From Phlegmacium glaucopus (lineage: Eukaryota; Basidiomycota; Agaricomycetes; Agaricales; Cortinariaceae), in assembly GCA_015039465.1 (NCBI GenBank), contig MU130359.1:268588-302052 (forward strand): 33,465 bases of DNA, in the 5' to 3' direction. Positions 8,830 through 19,783 of this stretch are shown here, piece after piece; positions within the stretch are counted from its first letter, which is position 1; each line of letters begins with the position of its first letter. The notes below the pieces were generated by a model, which worked only from the letters and a program-made list of their open reading frames with translations, was not told the DNA's origin and searched no databases. The position numbers were made by a program, and so were the translations under genes.

Positions 8830-11047
8830 TGAAAAATAAATGTGATATCATCATGAGTGAGAAACAGGAAGCGTGTAGAAAAGCAATGGATCATAGGAAT
8901 AGTTGATTGGAATTAGAAATCAAATTTCAATAAGTGAAAATAGTCTTTGAAAAGTACCCATTGCCTCATGGGACCATCTCTTCTTGACAATAATTGTGAG
9001 CATTCTGTCCTTAGTAACTTTGTCAAGACCATCATAAACTGCCCACTTATTGGTATCACAACCTTCCATAGTAGTGTATTGAAGGACAATCATCCCATAT
9101 CCTTTTAAGAAAAAATGAGCATTATGCCGCAAGGGACATGGGGGAGGTTTGGTCAGAGTTATGCATTGGTGGTTGGTTGAAGGAATATAAATGGTGGCAG
9201 AGGAGGTAATGTCAAGAAGTGAAGTGTTTGGTGGTTGTTGAGGATGCAAATCAAGGCACATATGAGGGATTTTGACACTACAGGTTGGGTTGTTGCATTC
9301 TTTGTAAGAGGGTGGGACAGAGCTCATAGTTTGATGAGACAATGGATATAATTAGAGGTGAATGAGTTTTAGATTGGCCTGGGTAGGATGATGACCAAAA
9401 GATGGGTGGACCGTGGTATGAAAAGGTTACTGAATGGATATTGATATGGAGTGGATAAAGGGGAGGATATAGCAAATTTCAAATTCATATGATAAAGTAA
9501 GTCAGGGAAGATATATTAATCTAACTTTAAACAGGAAGGTCTATCAATATAATATGTCAGTGTCAATCTTAAATACAAAAACAAGTTGACATTTTACATA
9601 GCAAAATGTAGGTGTATGAATTTGAAGGGTTCAGATAGTAATCTTGTTGAAATGTTTTGTTCTAATCATGTTATATCACATCATATTGCATTATTATTAG
9701 TACTGAATACCTATCAAAACAGCATAAATCCATTATAGATACATAGCCACAGGTGTATGTATATAAATACTAAGCCGATTGAGGTGAATCCTCACCGGTT
9801 TATACAAATATATTAGGTATTCACCTACACAGAGCCATTGGCTAGCTTTCCAAATAATCTCCCTCTGTTGTATTCTATAAATCAACATCCCAAAATTTCA
9901 ACAAATCTGACACTAGATAGTTGTTGCAAGGAATTGAGAGTAAATAATGAACTTTAAAAATGCTCAGTGAAAGTCACTCAGAAATTGTCTTAAGGGTTTG
10001 GTAAATGTAGATTAAAGGTCTTGACACAGAGACTCAACTAACCGGCAATATTAATAAGGGTGATATTTTAAACAAGCAATGTGTGGTGTTGAAGGTAGGG
10101 GTGGTGTATGTGATTGATGTGAACTGTGATGTGTAAGGAAGTTTCTCTTGAGCAAAATGTACAATAGAATTATCAATTAAGGTATGATATAACTTTGAAA
10201 AAGTAATAAATGTTTGATGCCAGGTACTAGAGAATGTGGATTAAGTGCCCCAAAAAGAAGTTATTAGCATCAAGGTGTTTTAGATGCATATCATGGCATT
10301 TGTCATGTGATTAAGACTGAGATGTCAATGAATTCTCAACAATCAAATAATGTGATGGCACATTGTTTAGCAAAGTCACATGCATAGGAATCAATGTGCA
10401 TGAAATTTTAGTGTGTTTTTGGATGGCTGCATATAAAAGCAGACTCCATATGAAGGATATCTACTTATCAATAAATGAATATCAATAGTTTATGAAGTCT
10501 TCCTATGGGGAAAAACCAGGAAATAGATTAACAATTGAGAAATAATAAACAACAGTCTTCAATCAAAATAAGGAGTTTACTATTCTGATGTTTGATTGAG
10601 GGTAATCTGGAACTTTATTTGAAAACATGTTGTGAAACCAGGAATCAATGGTCTTTGGTAAAATCAACAATAAGAATTCTGTCTTGGTTTTTACCAGGAA
10701 AATATATAGAAGGCTATGAATCCAATAGCCTTCACCAAAAAATAGACTTATTATTTATTTATTTATTTATTTTGGTCTGTAAACAAATGTAGCCATGTTG
10801 ATAATCCTCAACGAGCTCACCAAGCACTGCAATGAGGAAATCAGTGAATTAGACCTTGGTGCATTATATTATATGTATTGTTCCCATGAAAGCAATGGTT
10901 CAGGATATGGCTGGCAACCTTGTGGTGGCATTCAAATGATGAAGCAGTAAATCCAAAACACAAATCACAGTGACAAGCACAGAAAAGATATGACATCATT
11001 ATGTGCAAGAAATGTACATCAACCTAGTTAGATTCATCATTGACAAG
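8830..11047. other. AT-rich intergenic DNA, no gene seen
   Basis: About 2.2 kb without a supportable gene. A hairpin GAGGTGAATCCTCACC lies at about 9780-9795, close to a TATATAAATACTA word, and resembles LTR-type sequence. A (TTTA)n run lies near 10750-10772. Short frames in this stretch lack recognisable motifs. Confidence 0.5.
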
Positions 11048-11405
11048 GCAATGAAAACTCAATAGGCTTAATAATATGGATACAAACCAATTAACCTTGA
11101 TAGACATAGGCATTGAAAGCTCAATAGGCTTAATAATATGGATACAAAACCCATTAGCCTTGATAAATGTAGGCATTGAAAGCTCAATAGGCTTAATAAT
11201 ATAGATAATTAGCCTTGATAAACATGGGCATTGAAAGCTCTATAGGCTTAATAACATGGATACAAATCCATTAGCCTCGATCAATGATAAATGTAGGTAG
11301 TGAAAGCTCAATAGGCTTAAAAATAAAATAAAATATATGGATATGAACCCTATCAAGACAATAAATGTAGTCATTGAAAAGCTCAGTAATAGGCTTAATA
11401 TTGGA
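11048..11405. repeat. Tandem minisatellite, ~60-base unit, about six copies
   Basis: Each unit begins GCATTGAAAGCTCAATAGGC and continues TTAATAATATGGATA, with unit lengths of about 62, 63, 55, 69 and 74 bases and a partial sixth. Units 1 to 4 are close to each other; unit 5 contains an AAAATAAAATAAAAT insertion and unit 6 is truncated. The spacing has no constant repeat and unique spacer pattern. Confidence 0.85.
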
Positions 11406-11742
11406 TATAATAATAAGATTATATTACTGGCTTCAAGCAGTAGCTGTGATGACTCAGAGAAAAAATGGATGAGGAAAAGTGATGATACACCATTTTATCA
11501 TGGCAATTGATAATTTGATATCAGTCAAAAAAATGGGGGAGGCTTAGGTGAATGGTTAGTATATAGTGTGTATGTGCTTTGGAACAATACTTAGCATGGA
11601 CATGAATGGTGATTCAAACATAATGTTATGAAATATTGTAATGCCTGCTGCCTGTTAATTTCCTGCAGAATTTGGCTATACAGAAAAATTGTTGAGACAG
11701 AGGGGTTGTATTAGACAATGTAGGGTTGAATGATTGTGTAGT

Positions 11743-12315
11743 TGTTAAGTTCGAGAACTCTATTCTGGAGTATCGGACGGAGTTTGACCGGAACGGAACC
11801 ACGGAACAGGAAAGGACTATAGCCCCAGTGTATGTGCTGTGCTACCCTAAACCTTCGTGTCCTAATTTTGGAGTAAGAACAGAATGGAGTGGAACTGGAA
11901 GTTGCAGTAACTTAGAGGAAGACTAGGAGGAGGAAACTATGTTGATATTTGAACTGCTGGAAAACATACAAGTTCAAGTACTTAAATAATAAAAGGAATT
12001 GCAACCAAAATATAAAGTATAAATATAATGTGCTGCATCCTGCTCCTGAAAGGTCCTGCATTCTTGGGGTGAATAATCCATGGCTGGTGTGCTGACTGAT
12101 AGTGGGAATGTGATGACAAAGAAATAGTGGTAGTGGCAAAGAAGTGGTAATGGGTGCGGAGTATAGACGGAGGGACCGGAATGACATGGAGAAGTCTTGA
12201 GGTTGAACATAGGAGGAGTAGTTTGGGATGTGAGGGGAAGCACTGTACGGAGTATGGACTACCGGAGACAACTCCGACGGAGCTGGACCGGAGTAATGTA
12301 TGACGGAATGTAACA
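11743..12315 (-). repeat. Solo gypsy LTR, 573 bases, with TSD GTAGT
   Basis: Inverted copy of the gypsy LTR family, from TGTTAAGTTC to GGAATGTAACA, flanked by perfect 5-base duplications GTAGT at 11738-11742 and 12316-12320. Its U5-side 100 bases differ from those of the 586-base copies and match the fragment at 7824-8150, so at least two subfamilies exist. Confidence 0.95.
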
Positions 12316-12436
12316 GTAGTGAATCGCCAGGGTAGCCAGCAATGTTACAAGGGAAAGCTGAGTTGTCATGATGAACAATGATTAAGCAAGTTATGAGAAT
12401 GTGAAAACAGTTAATGTATGTGGTATGTGTTGCATA

Positions 12437-12675
12437 TGTTGGAAGTGTCGAGTTCACTCCAGGTAGATAAGCTGATAAAGAGAACATTATGCCAGAGGTC
12501 AAAGATAAGAATACTATTTTTGTTATCATTCCTGTACTTGTATAAATACTAGTTACGATTAGAGTAGTTCTTTAGTCAAATAACTAGTGTCTTATCTGGT
12601 TAACACCAACCATCCTAAGCCTCCATTCTATTGTCACTCTCAACATTATTACCCGTTATTCACCTAAATTCAACA
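12437..12675 (+). repeat. Probable solo LTR, 239 bases (copia-like ends)
   Basis: The block begins TGTTGGAAGTGTCGAG and ends AAATTCAACA; flanks are GCATA and GTATA, a possible TSD with one mismatch. The first part recurs at 8720-8826. A TATAAATACTAG word near 12541 could be its promoter. The right boundary rests on the end word and the TSD, not on a second full copy. Confidence 0.6.
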
Positions 12676-12697
12676 GTATATATACTACATAGATTTA

Positions 12698-12877
12698 TTG
12701 CTTTACCTCAGTCCATTGTATTGTGACTGAGGTGAGCAATCTACTAAACTTTCCTTACTTTACCATGCTTACCGTTACCTAGTCATTGTGATCTTAAATC
12801 ACTATCTAGGTATGGCAACAATGTATTTAGTCCATTGTATCGTGACTGAGTCATTGTGATCTTAAATCACTATCTAG
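12698..12877. repeat. Cluster of alternating hairpins (two types, each twice)
   Basis: Hairpin type A at 12698-12739 has arms TTGCTTTACCTCAGTC and GACTGAGGTGAGCAA around an 11-base loop; a shorter version lies at 12828-12850. Type B, with core GTGATCTTAAATCAC inside CTAG ends, lies at 12778-12810 and again at 12848-12877. Type A recurs at 32924-32963. The function is unknown; LTR or untranslated-region origin is possible. Confidence 0.65.
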
Positions 12878-12929
12878 CTTAATCTAAGCATGTCTATATA
12901 TAGACTACAACTCAGCGGTTTAGATTTCT

Positions 12930-13076
12930 ACACACCAGACTTCCACTGGACTTTGACCAGACTTTTAGCAGAGTCCAGTGGAGTCTGGTGGACATCCACC
13001 AGACTTTGACCAGACTAGCAGAGTCTGGCTGGAGTCCACCAGACAATGTGGGGGAGTGTAAAGTACACCTCTGTTC
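12930..13076. repeat. Inverted/direct repeat block built on GTCTGGTGGA
   Basis: Two ~55-base direct repeats contain CACCAGACTTTGACCAGAC-like sequence. A perfect palindrome with 10-base arms (GTCTGGTGGA and TCCACCAGAC, 2-base loop) sits at 12983-13004. The right end, CTGGAGTCCACC through GGGGGAGTGTAAAG at about 13040-13076, nearly matches 4858-4892. Fragments of the same motif occur near 3045 and 31880. It is probably part of an unnamed dispersed element. Confidence 0.6.
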
Positions 13077-13938
13077 TGCTGTCTCTGTTCTGTTGTCTCC
13101 TTTGCCTGCCACTTGCTCCAATACTTTGTCTTCTATTGGCTCATCCATGGTTGGTTGGATGGACTCCCCCCTTTTCTGTGTCAACTTGGATATGTCTCCA
13201 GTCCAGTCATTGCCATGCTCTGTGTTTCATCGGTCAGTGAAGACTGTTGCACAACTTGCACACAAGGATTCACTTCCTTCTCAAACCTCTGAATTGGTTG
13301 CAAGAGGTGTATCTTGTGTATGGACTCTTGAGCTCCGAGTCTTGATGACACCATGCCGCTAAATGAAGTCAGGAATGTCTGCTTCTGAAGATTTTTTGTA
13401 ATCGCCGTGTCTTACCCTCTACCCAGTGCAAACTCGCCGCCACCGTATCACTGTCGCGTCCTGGTCCTCATCAACGTTCAACCTCAATACTATCAAGCTC
13501 ATACCGCGTCACTAGCTTCAAGAAGAATTTTCGACTGACGTTTTGTATCCAAGCCTTCACTCAAGGTTTTACCTTCAGTGGCTCCTAATTCAGACGCTAA
13601 TGACTCATGAGTCAAGATACACTGTAACCAGTGACACTGGTTTTCTGATCCAGTTTCTCGTTGAACGACATATCCGATGTCTTTTTCATTCAGATTCAAC
13701 CGACAAGAAATCATACATAATTCAAATTGAATAGCGCCCTAGTGCATGTACACCAGCAAGGGAAAATTGACTCTGCTAGTTTTAAAGATGCCCGACGTGT
13801 CCAAGCAATCATCACTCCTCAACAAAAAAGACTGTGGATGGGTGTGTGTCGGCGTCGGGCAATATCGAGAGAAAGATTCGAGTGAACTCCAACCATCAAG
13901 CTCAAGCCTTCCCCCAAGTGATCGATTTCTTGACACGA
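13077..13938. other. Intergenic DNA, no gene assigned
   Basis: Base composition is more balanced than in the repeat region to the left, especially 13380-13520, which may be the margin of the gene island. No reading frame with a recognisable domain or clear splice pattern was found. Confidence 0.4.
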
Positions 13939-13946
13939 CTCTTCAT

Positions 13947-14580
13947 TAGTGATGGACAGGTCCGGTTTGGTCTGGTTCCCTGGCTTTTTTGCTGAACTGA
14001 GAACCAAACTTATGGTTCGGTTCAGGCATTTGGCTGAACCTTGAACTGAACCTCAGTTCAGGTCCAGTTCAGGTCCGGTTCAGGTTTGAACCTGTATTTT
14101 TTCCCACCATTGTATTTGCCTAGAAAAATTTTCAAAACATTGCCCTCATATAAATGCATAATTTTCTGGTGAAGTAGATGTTTTTAGTAGAGAATTTTCC
14201 TTGGATTTGAGCCAAATTTGATCTCTGGCATGGTGTGTCCACGGTCTAATAATTAATAAAACCACCAATGAGATCCACCTTATGCTCCTTATGGCTACCA
14301 TAAATGCTTGTAGTATTCAATAGATGCTTACATATGCTCATGGGCAGAAATTGTACAAATAATCAACAAATAATGTCACAAAATCTTGAAAAAATCGGGA
14401 AAAAATACCTGCTCACAGCATTTGGTTCGAACCAGGTTCGAACCTCTTCAATTCTGCCGAACCTTGAACTGGACTTGAGGTTCGGTTCGGCTAAGACTGC
14501 GAACTTTGAACTGGACTTCCAGTCCAGTTCTCAAAAGTTCGGTCCGAACTTCGGTTCAGGACTGAACTTGGCCATCACTA
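13947..14580 (+). mobile_element. hAT-type non-autonomous DNA transposon, 634 bases
   Basis: The element starts TAGTGATGG and ends CCATCACTA, giving terminal inverted repeats of nine bases, and is flanked by perfect 8-base duplications CTCTTCAT at 13939-13946 and 14581-14588. An 8-base TSD with TAGTGATG-type ends is the signature of the hAT superfamily. No transposase frame exists inside. Both subterminal zones are filled with GGTTCAGG and GAACTGGAC words in both orientations, which could be transposase-binding repeats. A second copy lies at 28290-28808. Confidence 0.93.
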
Positions 14581-14588
14581 CTCTTCAT

Positions 14589-15121
14589 ACAATTGCGCAC
14601 CCTCCGCCTTTACCCTCATGCTCGTCATTGTCTTTTGTATTGAATATTTAAAAATGTATATCATCAATAGTATTTTAAAGGGACTCAGATACATCAGATA
14701 GATATAGCTAAGTATAAAAATATAAAGAAGGGAAATATCTTTGTGGTATTGAGGTAAGTTTGAACGTTATTATATATAAATGAACGTCCTATTTCTGTTC
14801 CTTCTAGTGTCTTTATCATGAATTTATTTAGTACAAATATTCCATAGATGTTACTGCGCGGGTTTTCGTGAAATAAACGTCCCCTGGGTTTGAAAACAGC
14901 CTATGTTTTCCATTCCGTCTGCGAGAGGTTTGATACTATACAGGTGGCTCGTCAGGTATAATTTTAGGTGCCAGGCTTCCCAGCGAGGCTAAGTGTGGGG
15001 ATTTTTACCCTATCGGTAATGCAACGATCGTATACCGGACCTAGAAATTTATTTCTCATTCAGTGAAAAAGCGAGGAAGTTGATAGCCTAAGACTATACC
15101 TGTACCACCACAGGTCAAAAT
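14589..15121. other. Intergenic DNA downstream of the zinc-finger gene
   Basis: No gene seen. It lies between the hAT-type element and the stop of the zinc-finger gene and should hold that gene's 3' untranslated region. Confidence 0.5.
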
Positions 15122-16503
15122 TTAGTAGCTACCCAAATATGTTGAGGTACCGATAATTAATTTGTGACTATCGGAGGAAATAAGCGTTCGATTTGATATT
15201 TTTAAAACTAAAAACCAGATAATGACCTGATCAAATCCGGTTCCGATCCCCATAGTCGTTGTCGTTGAGGTGGTTTGTGCTGGCGCGCCAGGCGCGTACA
15301 CCGGCGCAGGCATAGAAGGGATAGCCCGATTTTGAGTTTCGGCAGCTTGTTTGTCTAGATGCCGTTTTGATTTCTTGCGACAGTATTTGTCCCAATGTCT
15401 CTGCAAAGCGTCTTGTCTACATAGAAAAAGGAAATGAGAAAAGGATTTATCAGGAATGATCGACTTTACCTTGTCAGTACTCTATCACAGAAGGGGCATC
15501 GACATCCTTCTGAATTATCGTGCCTCGATTCCTTGTGTCTTCGCACATCCCCGCTTCTTGTAAAAATTTGTCCGCAAATATCACATCCATATCGTTTTTG
15601 TTTCCTTGAAGGACGTGCTGGAGGTGGAAAAGTATTTGCTTCCATCGCAGAATGCTGGAGTTGCCTCAGGACTTCTGTGGCCATAGCCATTTCTTCTTCA
15701 TCTTCGTCAGGCACCGACTGTGCGCGTTCTTCTGCCGCATCCATTGATGCTGTCTGAGCAGATCTTGCGCGTGGTTTGCTAGTACGTTGGGGCCGAAGCT
15801 GGTAAGCTATCCCAAGTGAGGGTCCGGTGTCTGATGAAGCGTCATCGGTTTGATGTGGTGATGTGGGGTAACTGCTGACACCTGGCGAACCTGTTGATGT
15901 GGACGGGGATAAAAATGATGTTGAAGTAGAAGGTAGCGGCGGTGATCGGTTCGAGGATGTCCATGCATAAGCCGACGATATTGACAATGCCTGAATACCG
16001 CCGGCGGTCGAGCACTCAGCAGACGACTTAGAATTGTTTCTGCTATGTGTACACCTTTCTTTGTACCTTGAGGGTGGACTAGCCGTGGCGTTGGAAGGGA
16101 AAGAAGGACGACCATGTGACGTTCCTTTGCCACGTGTATCATCGTGGAGGCAATGAGAAGAATCTAGACTGAAGGAGTCTTTAGACCAAGGTGGACTGGG
16201 GATTGGTTTAAATTCTGTTGGATGATCCTGTATAGGAAGTGGCTCCCTTATGATTCGAAACTCGCCAAAAGGCTTTCTCTTTTCCTTCAGTCGCATCCGA
16301 GGTGGTAATGACTCGGAATCATTCGGTGATTCGGTCGTAGATTTCCATGTTGGACTGGCAGGGTTAAGAGCTAAAGAATTATGTTGGGCGCTCAAGGGCG
16401 TATGTGACTGTGAGGAGGAGGGGGCGGGGGGCATTGAGGTTGAAGACCCTGGGTTGGATATGTTGGAAGGATAACCACCTTTGATGTTTCTCGTGGTGGG
16501 CAT
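15122..16503 (-). CDS. C2H2 zinc-finger protein, probable transcription factor (two exons)
   Basis: Exon 1 is 16503-15470 and exon 2 is 15416-15122, split by a 53-base GTAAAG...GTAG intron after the second base of an Arg codon; the protein is 442 residues. Residues 1 to about 290 are low-complexity, rich in Ser, Pro and Thr, with no fold apparent. Two zinc fingers lie near the C-terminus: Cys307, Cys310, His323, His328 (C-x2-C-x12-H-x4-H) and Cys336, Cys339, His352, Cys357 (C-x2-C-x12-H-x4-C). The intron cuts the second finger, so the spliced form is needed to see it. A basic RKKSKR stretch follows and may be a nuclear signal. I chose the ATG at 16503; the frame is open upstream to 16581 but begins there with TTG, and an upstream intron acceptor (ACTTATAG) is possible. 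The regulatory target is unknown. It is divergent from the AAA ATPase gene. Confidence 0.85.
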
Positions 16504-17397
16504 GAGTAAAGGAGACGGCTGGCCGATTTGTTTGAACTGCGCCACTCGTTTCCCTATAAGTACAAAACCATGTGGTCGCAATCCCTAGTTCATCTTAACA
16601 ACGATCTTTGCAAACAGTCCTTTTATTCTTTATAGATAGTTCATCTTTCCGATGAAAAATAAATACAATGACCAGTGCAGGCAAAGCTGCTAGAAAAAAA
16701 CGAAGCCTTAGTACCCCCCGTTGCTCGGGTTTCATAAGTATAGCATCATAAGCATAGCATCACAAACTTTTCTCGAGAATTCTATGTACAACAAGTGCAA
16801 CTTCTAGTCGATATCAACCTATCAAAAAATATTAATGGACTGCGAGATCACCTTCCAATGAAATTTTGATGAACAAAATTGCGATGAGATGGACATTGCG
16901 GAGTCGGACTGAATCGTGCCAGATTCATACCAAAACACCTGCCCAAGTAAGCTCCTATCGACACATTTTATGACTCAATTCTCATAGATAGAGGTATTTT
17001 GACTCAGGGAGGCGCAGGTGCTGCTGTCCTTTTATGGTCTTGTTTGAGTATAAGTCTGTGGCGTCTGCAGCCGAAATTCCGAATCATATATATTTGTTTT
17101 TTTTCCCTTATTTTTTTAAAATTTTAATTTTGCATTTCTATGTTTTCCTACATAACTTCCTCAAGGATACTAGATCCGGCGAGTTCGAATGAAGAATTTG
17201 CGACGGGCGTTCTCCTAAACGCCCTAATAACATTGTCTGCTGCTGCCTCAGGTAGATCATTTATGGTGAACGCCACATGCGACAAGAAGGGTTATTAGGT
17301 AAGGGCGTACTATTCGCCACCGAATGTCCGAGTCAACCTGTTTTTTCGAAAGTAGTACTTATACAAGAACACCTCAACCTATAGATACCATACTATC
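16504..17397. promoter_or_regulatory. Shared intergenic promoter region of two divergent genes
   Basis: About 0.9 kb between the start of the zinc-finger gene (minus) and the AAA ATPase gene (plus). It contains a T-rich tract at about 17093-17135, of a kind common in fungal promoters, but no clear TATA box close to either start. Regulatory use is inferred from position. Confidence 0.45.
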
Positions 17398-19783
17398 ATG
17401 ACATATGGGTATGAATCTTGGGAAACCCCACAAGGTCAGCCAGACCAAGGCGCCTCATGGCTATCGGGTTCCAATTTCATGACCAGAATCATGGGGTTCT
17501 CTTTCATTGCTTCATTACTTCAGTCAAATTCGTCCATGGGTAGTGCCAAGCTGTTCCTGTTGGGCACAATCATCGAGTCAGGAAGAAGGTTCTGCCAATG
17601 GTTGGTAGAAAGATTCAGGTTTCGTCAGTACACAACCCCATCTACTCCTTCAAACCCCCCTTGCTTCCTGTTATTGACAGAGGTCACATTGATTGATTTT
17701 GACAGAATACTCTATAACCGCACAATTCTCTGAAGGCGATCCTGCTTATGAATGGATCATTCTTTTTCTTGTATGTCATCCTTGTATGTATACCTCTTCA
17801 GTTTCACCTCTGATCTTTCATCGTAGACACAAGAAAACCTCTGGAAGCGATCTCGTGAGTTTCGGGTAACGGCAGCGTCTTCGATGAGGAAATGGGGTGT
17901 CCGTCCAAATCACCGTATCCAATCACAACCCACAAAGGATGCGATAGCTGAATACGTTCCAACGTACGAGGCACCGCAGCTCTTTCGATGGAAAGGATAT
18001 TGGGTGGAAATCAAACGAGGCAAGGGTCAAATTCACTTCTCTCCCGAGTTTGGGGGTCAACCATCATCTACCATTTACTTGACGTGAGTTTCAACTTTTC
18101 CATGGTCTTATTTTATTTTCGCAGTTTCTGACTTGCTTTTTCGATGACCAGAATGTACACTCGTCAATTGAGTGCGATCACATTACTTGTTGAGGATGCT
18201 AGACGACGGTATCTGGAAACGAGCCGTCCAAACGTGGTTGTCCATACTGCAGAGCAGGTCAGTCTCTTTTCTTTTGTTCAACTTTAAAACATGAACCGAC
18301 GATTATTCCAGGCACACTTTGGTCCAGTATTTAGCTGGAGTTCCACCAAGAACAAAGTTCGTCGACCTCTTAGCTCAATCATTCTGCCCGAAGGTGTCCT
18401 CGACTCCATTGTTCGTGACGCACGCGAATTTTTGGATACTGCAGATTGGTATGTCAAAGCTGGGATTCCGCATCGTAGAGGATATCTTCTTTATGGACCT
18501 CCTGGAACAGGCAAAAGTACGTTGTTATTGTTTTTGAGTACGACTGAACCTAACTTGGATTCCCTTAGCCTCAACCATCTATGCTCTCGTCAGTACTTCA
18601 TTGTTCCAATTTTGATATTCTCCATTCATTCTTCATAGGCTGGTGAACTCCGTCTTGAGATATACTCTTTATCTCTCGCTTCTGGATTGTAAGACTCTCC
18701 CTTTCGTATTCGAGGCTTTTCTCTCATTTATTCTTTTTTATTTCATCAGCGTGGACGACTCTCTCTTACAAAGGGCCGTCGCTGCCATCCCTAAGGATTC
18801 TATTTTCTTAATTGAGGATATCGATTGTGCATTCCAATCACGCGAAGAGGCCGAGGACTCATTAGCCGATTCAGCCTTCATGTCTCCTTATCCGGGAATG
18901 GTGATGCCAGGAATGATGTCAGGAAAAGGTCGAAAATCAAATGTCACTCTCTCCGGGCTTCTGAATGTGTTAGATGGAGTGGGTAGTGAGGAGGGCAAGC
19001 TATTCTTCGCCACAGTGCGTTATCCCAAAATTACAAAATTTTGTTCAACCTCCCTCATACTGATGACATGACATATATTTTTAACAGACCAATTTTGTCG
19101 ATCATTTAGATCCTGCTATCCTCCGCCCTGGACGTATCGACCGAAAGATCCAATACAAGCTAGCCACTAAACCACAAGCAATAGCTCTCTACAACCGTTT
19201 CTACCCAGAATCCCACACCACTCTCAAATCCAATCAAGATCTCTCCTCTACCGAAAAAATATCCGCAATACAACGATTAGCTGAGAAATTTGCTGAGGGT
19301 GTCCCAGAACATGAATTTTCTACTGCAGAACTGCAAGGGTACTTGTTGACGTGTAAGAGGGAGCCGGAACAGGCTGTGGAGGGTGTTGGAGAGTGGGTTG
19401 TGGAGGAACGGAAGGAGAGAGAGGATAGGAAGGTTAGGGAAGCTGAGAGGAAGGCCAAGACTTTGGAAGCTAGGGATAAGAGGGATGCTACTCAGCTTCA
19501 AGGTTCGTTGGCGAGATTGGGGATTGTAACACCGTCGGCTACTGTGGGTCAACTTGTTGGGCCTATCAGTGAGTCGACTACGACGATGAGCGCGCCGATC
19601 CCCAGTCCAGCTGCTCTCGGAGGTGGTCCAGTTGCACCTGTTCCCACCCAACCGGCCTACCTACTATCAGTGACCGATGTTGACAACAATGTAGTGCCTA
19701 GTAAACCTATGGTGAACGGGGTGACAGACAGTACACCCATAACTCCACCAACAACACCTTCAAATTCAGCTACTCAGCCTTAG
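17398..19783 (+). CDS. BCS1-like AAA ATPase (mitochondrial chaperone family), nine exons
   Basis: The exons are 17398-17623, 17706-17770, 17827-18083, 18152-18257, 18312-18516, 18569-18588, 18639-18688, 18750-19014 and 19088-19783, giving 629 residues. All eight introns are GT-AG, 50-82 bases, and the phases agree throughout. A hydrophobic stretch lies at about 31-59, followed by a BCS1-type N-terminal domain (about 60-260). The ATPase core has Walker A GPPGTGKT (280-287), Walker B IFLIEDID (328-335), and TTNFVDHLDPAILRPGRID (398-416) with Arg411 and Arg414. The known BCS1 family inserts the Rieske protein into respiratory complex III at the inner mitochondrial membrane. Agaricomycetes carry several BCS1-like paralogues, so this copy may not be the orthologue. 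After the core there is a long charged coiled coil (about 490-535) and a Pro/Thr/Ser-rich tail that classical BCS1 lacks. Exon 6 is only 20 bases and completes the Walker A Thr. Confidence 0.93.
18569..18588 (+). other. 20-base microexon of the AAA ATPase gene
   Basis: Bounded by CCCTTAG on the left and GTCAGT on the right. It completes the Thr of GPPGTGKT and encodes STIYAL. Skipping it would change the frame (20 is not a multiple of 3) and destroy the P-loop. Confidence 0.8.

Noticed and set aside
11048..11405. Regular repeats that could suggest a CRISPR-like array
   Set aside because: The repeats are contiguous ~60-base units with variable tails and no unique spacers of constant length; the genome is also clearly eukaryotic.
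11912..12529. 205-residue minus-strand open frame
   Set aside because: It runs through the solo gypsy LTR at 11743-12315 and the next repeat; similar frames occur in other copies of the LTR only because the sequence is repeated.
16504..16581. N-terminal extension of the zinc-finger protein to 16581
   Set aside because: The frame there begins with TTG, not ATG; fungal genes do not normally start this way, and the first ATG in frame is at 16503.
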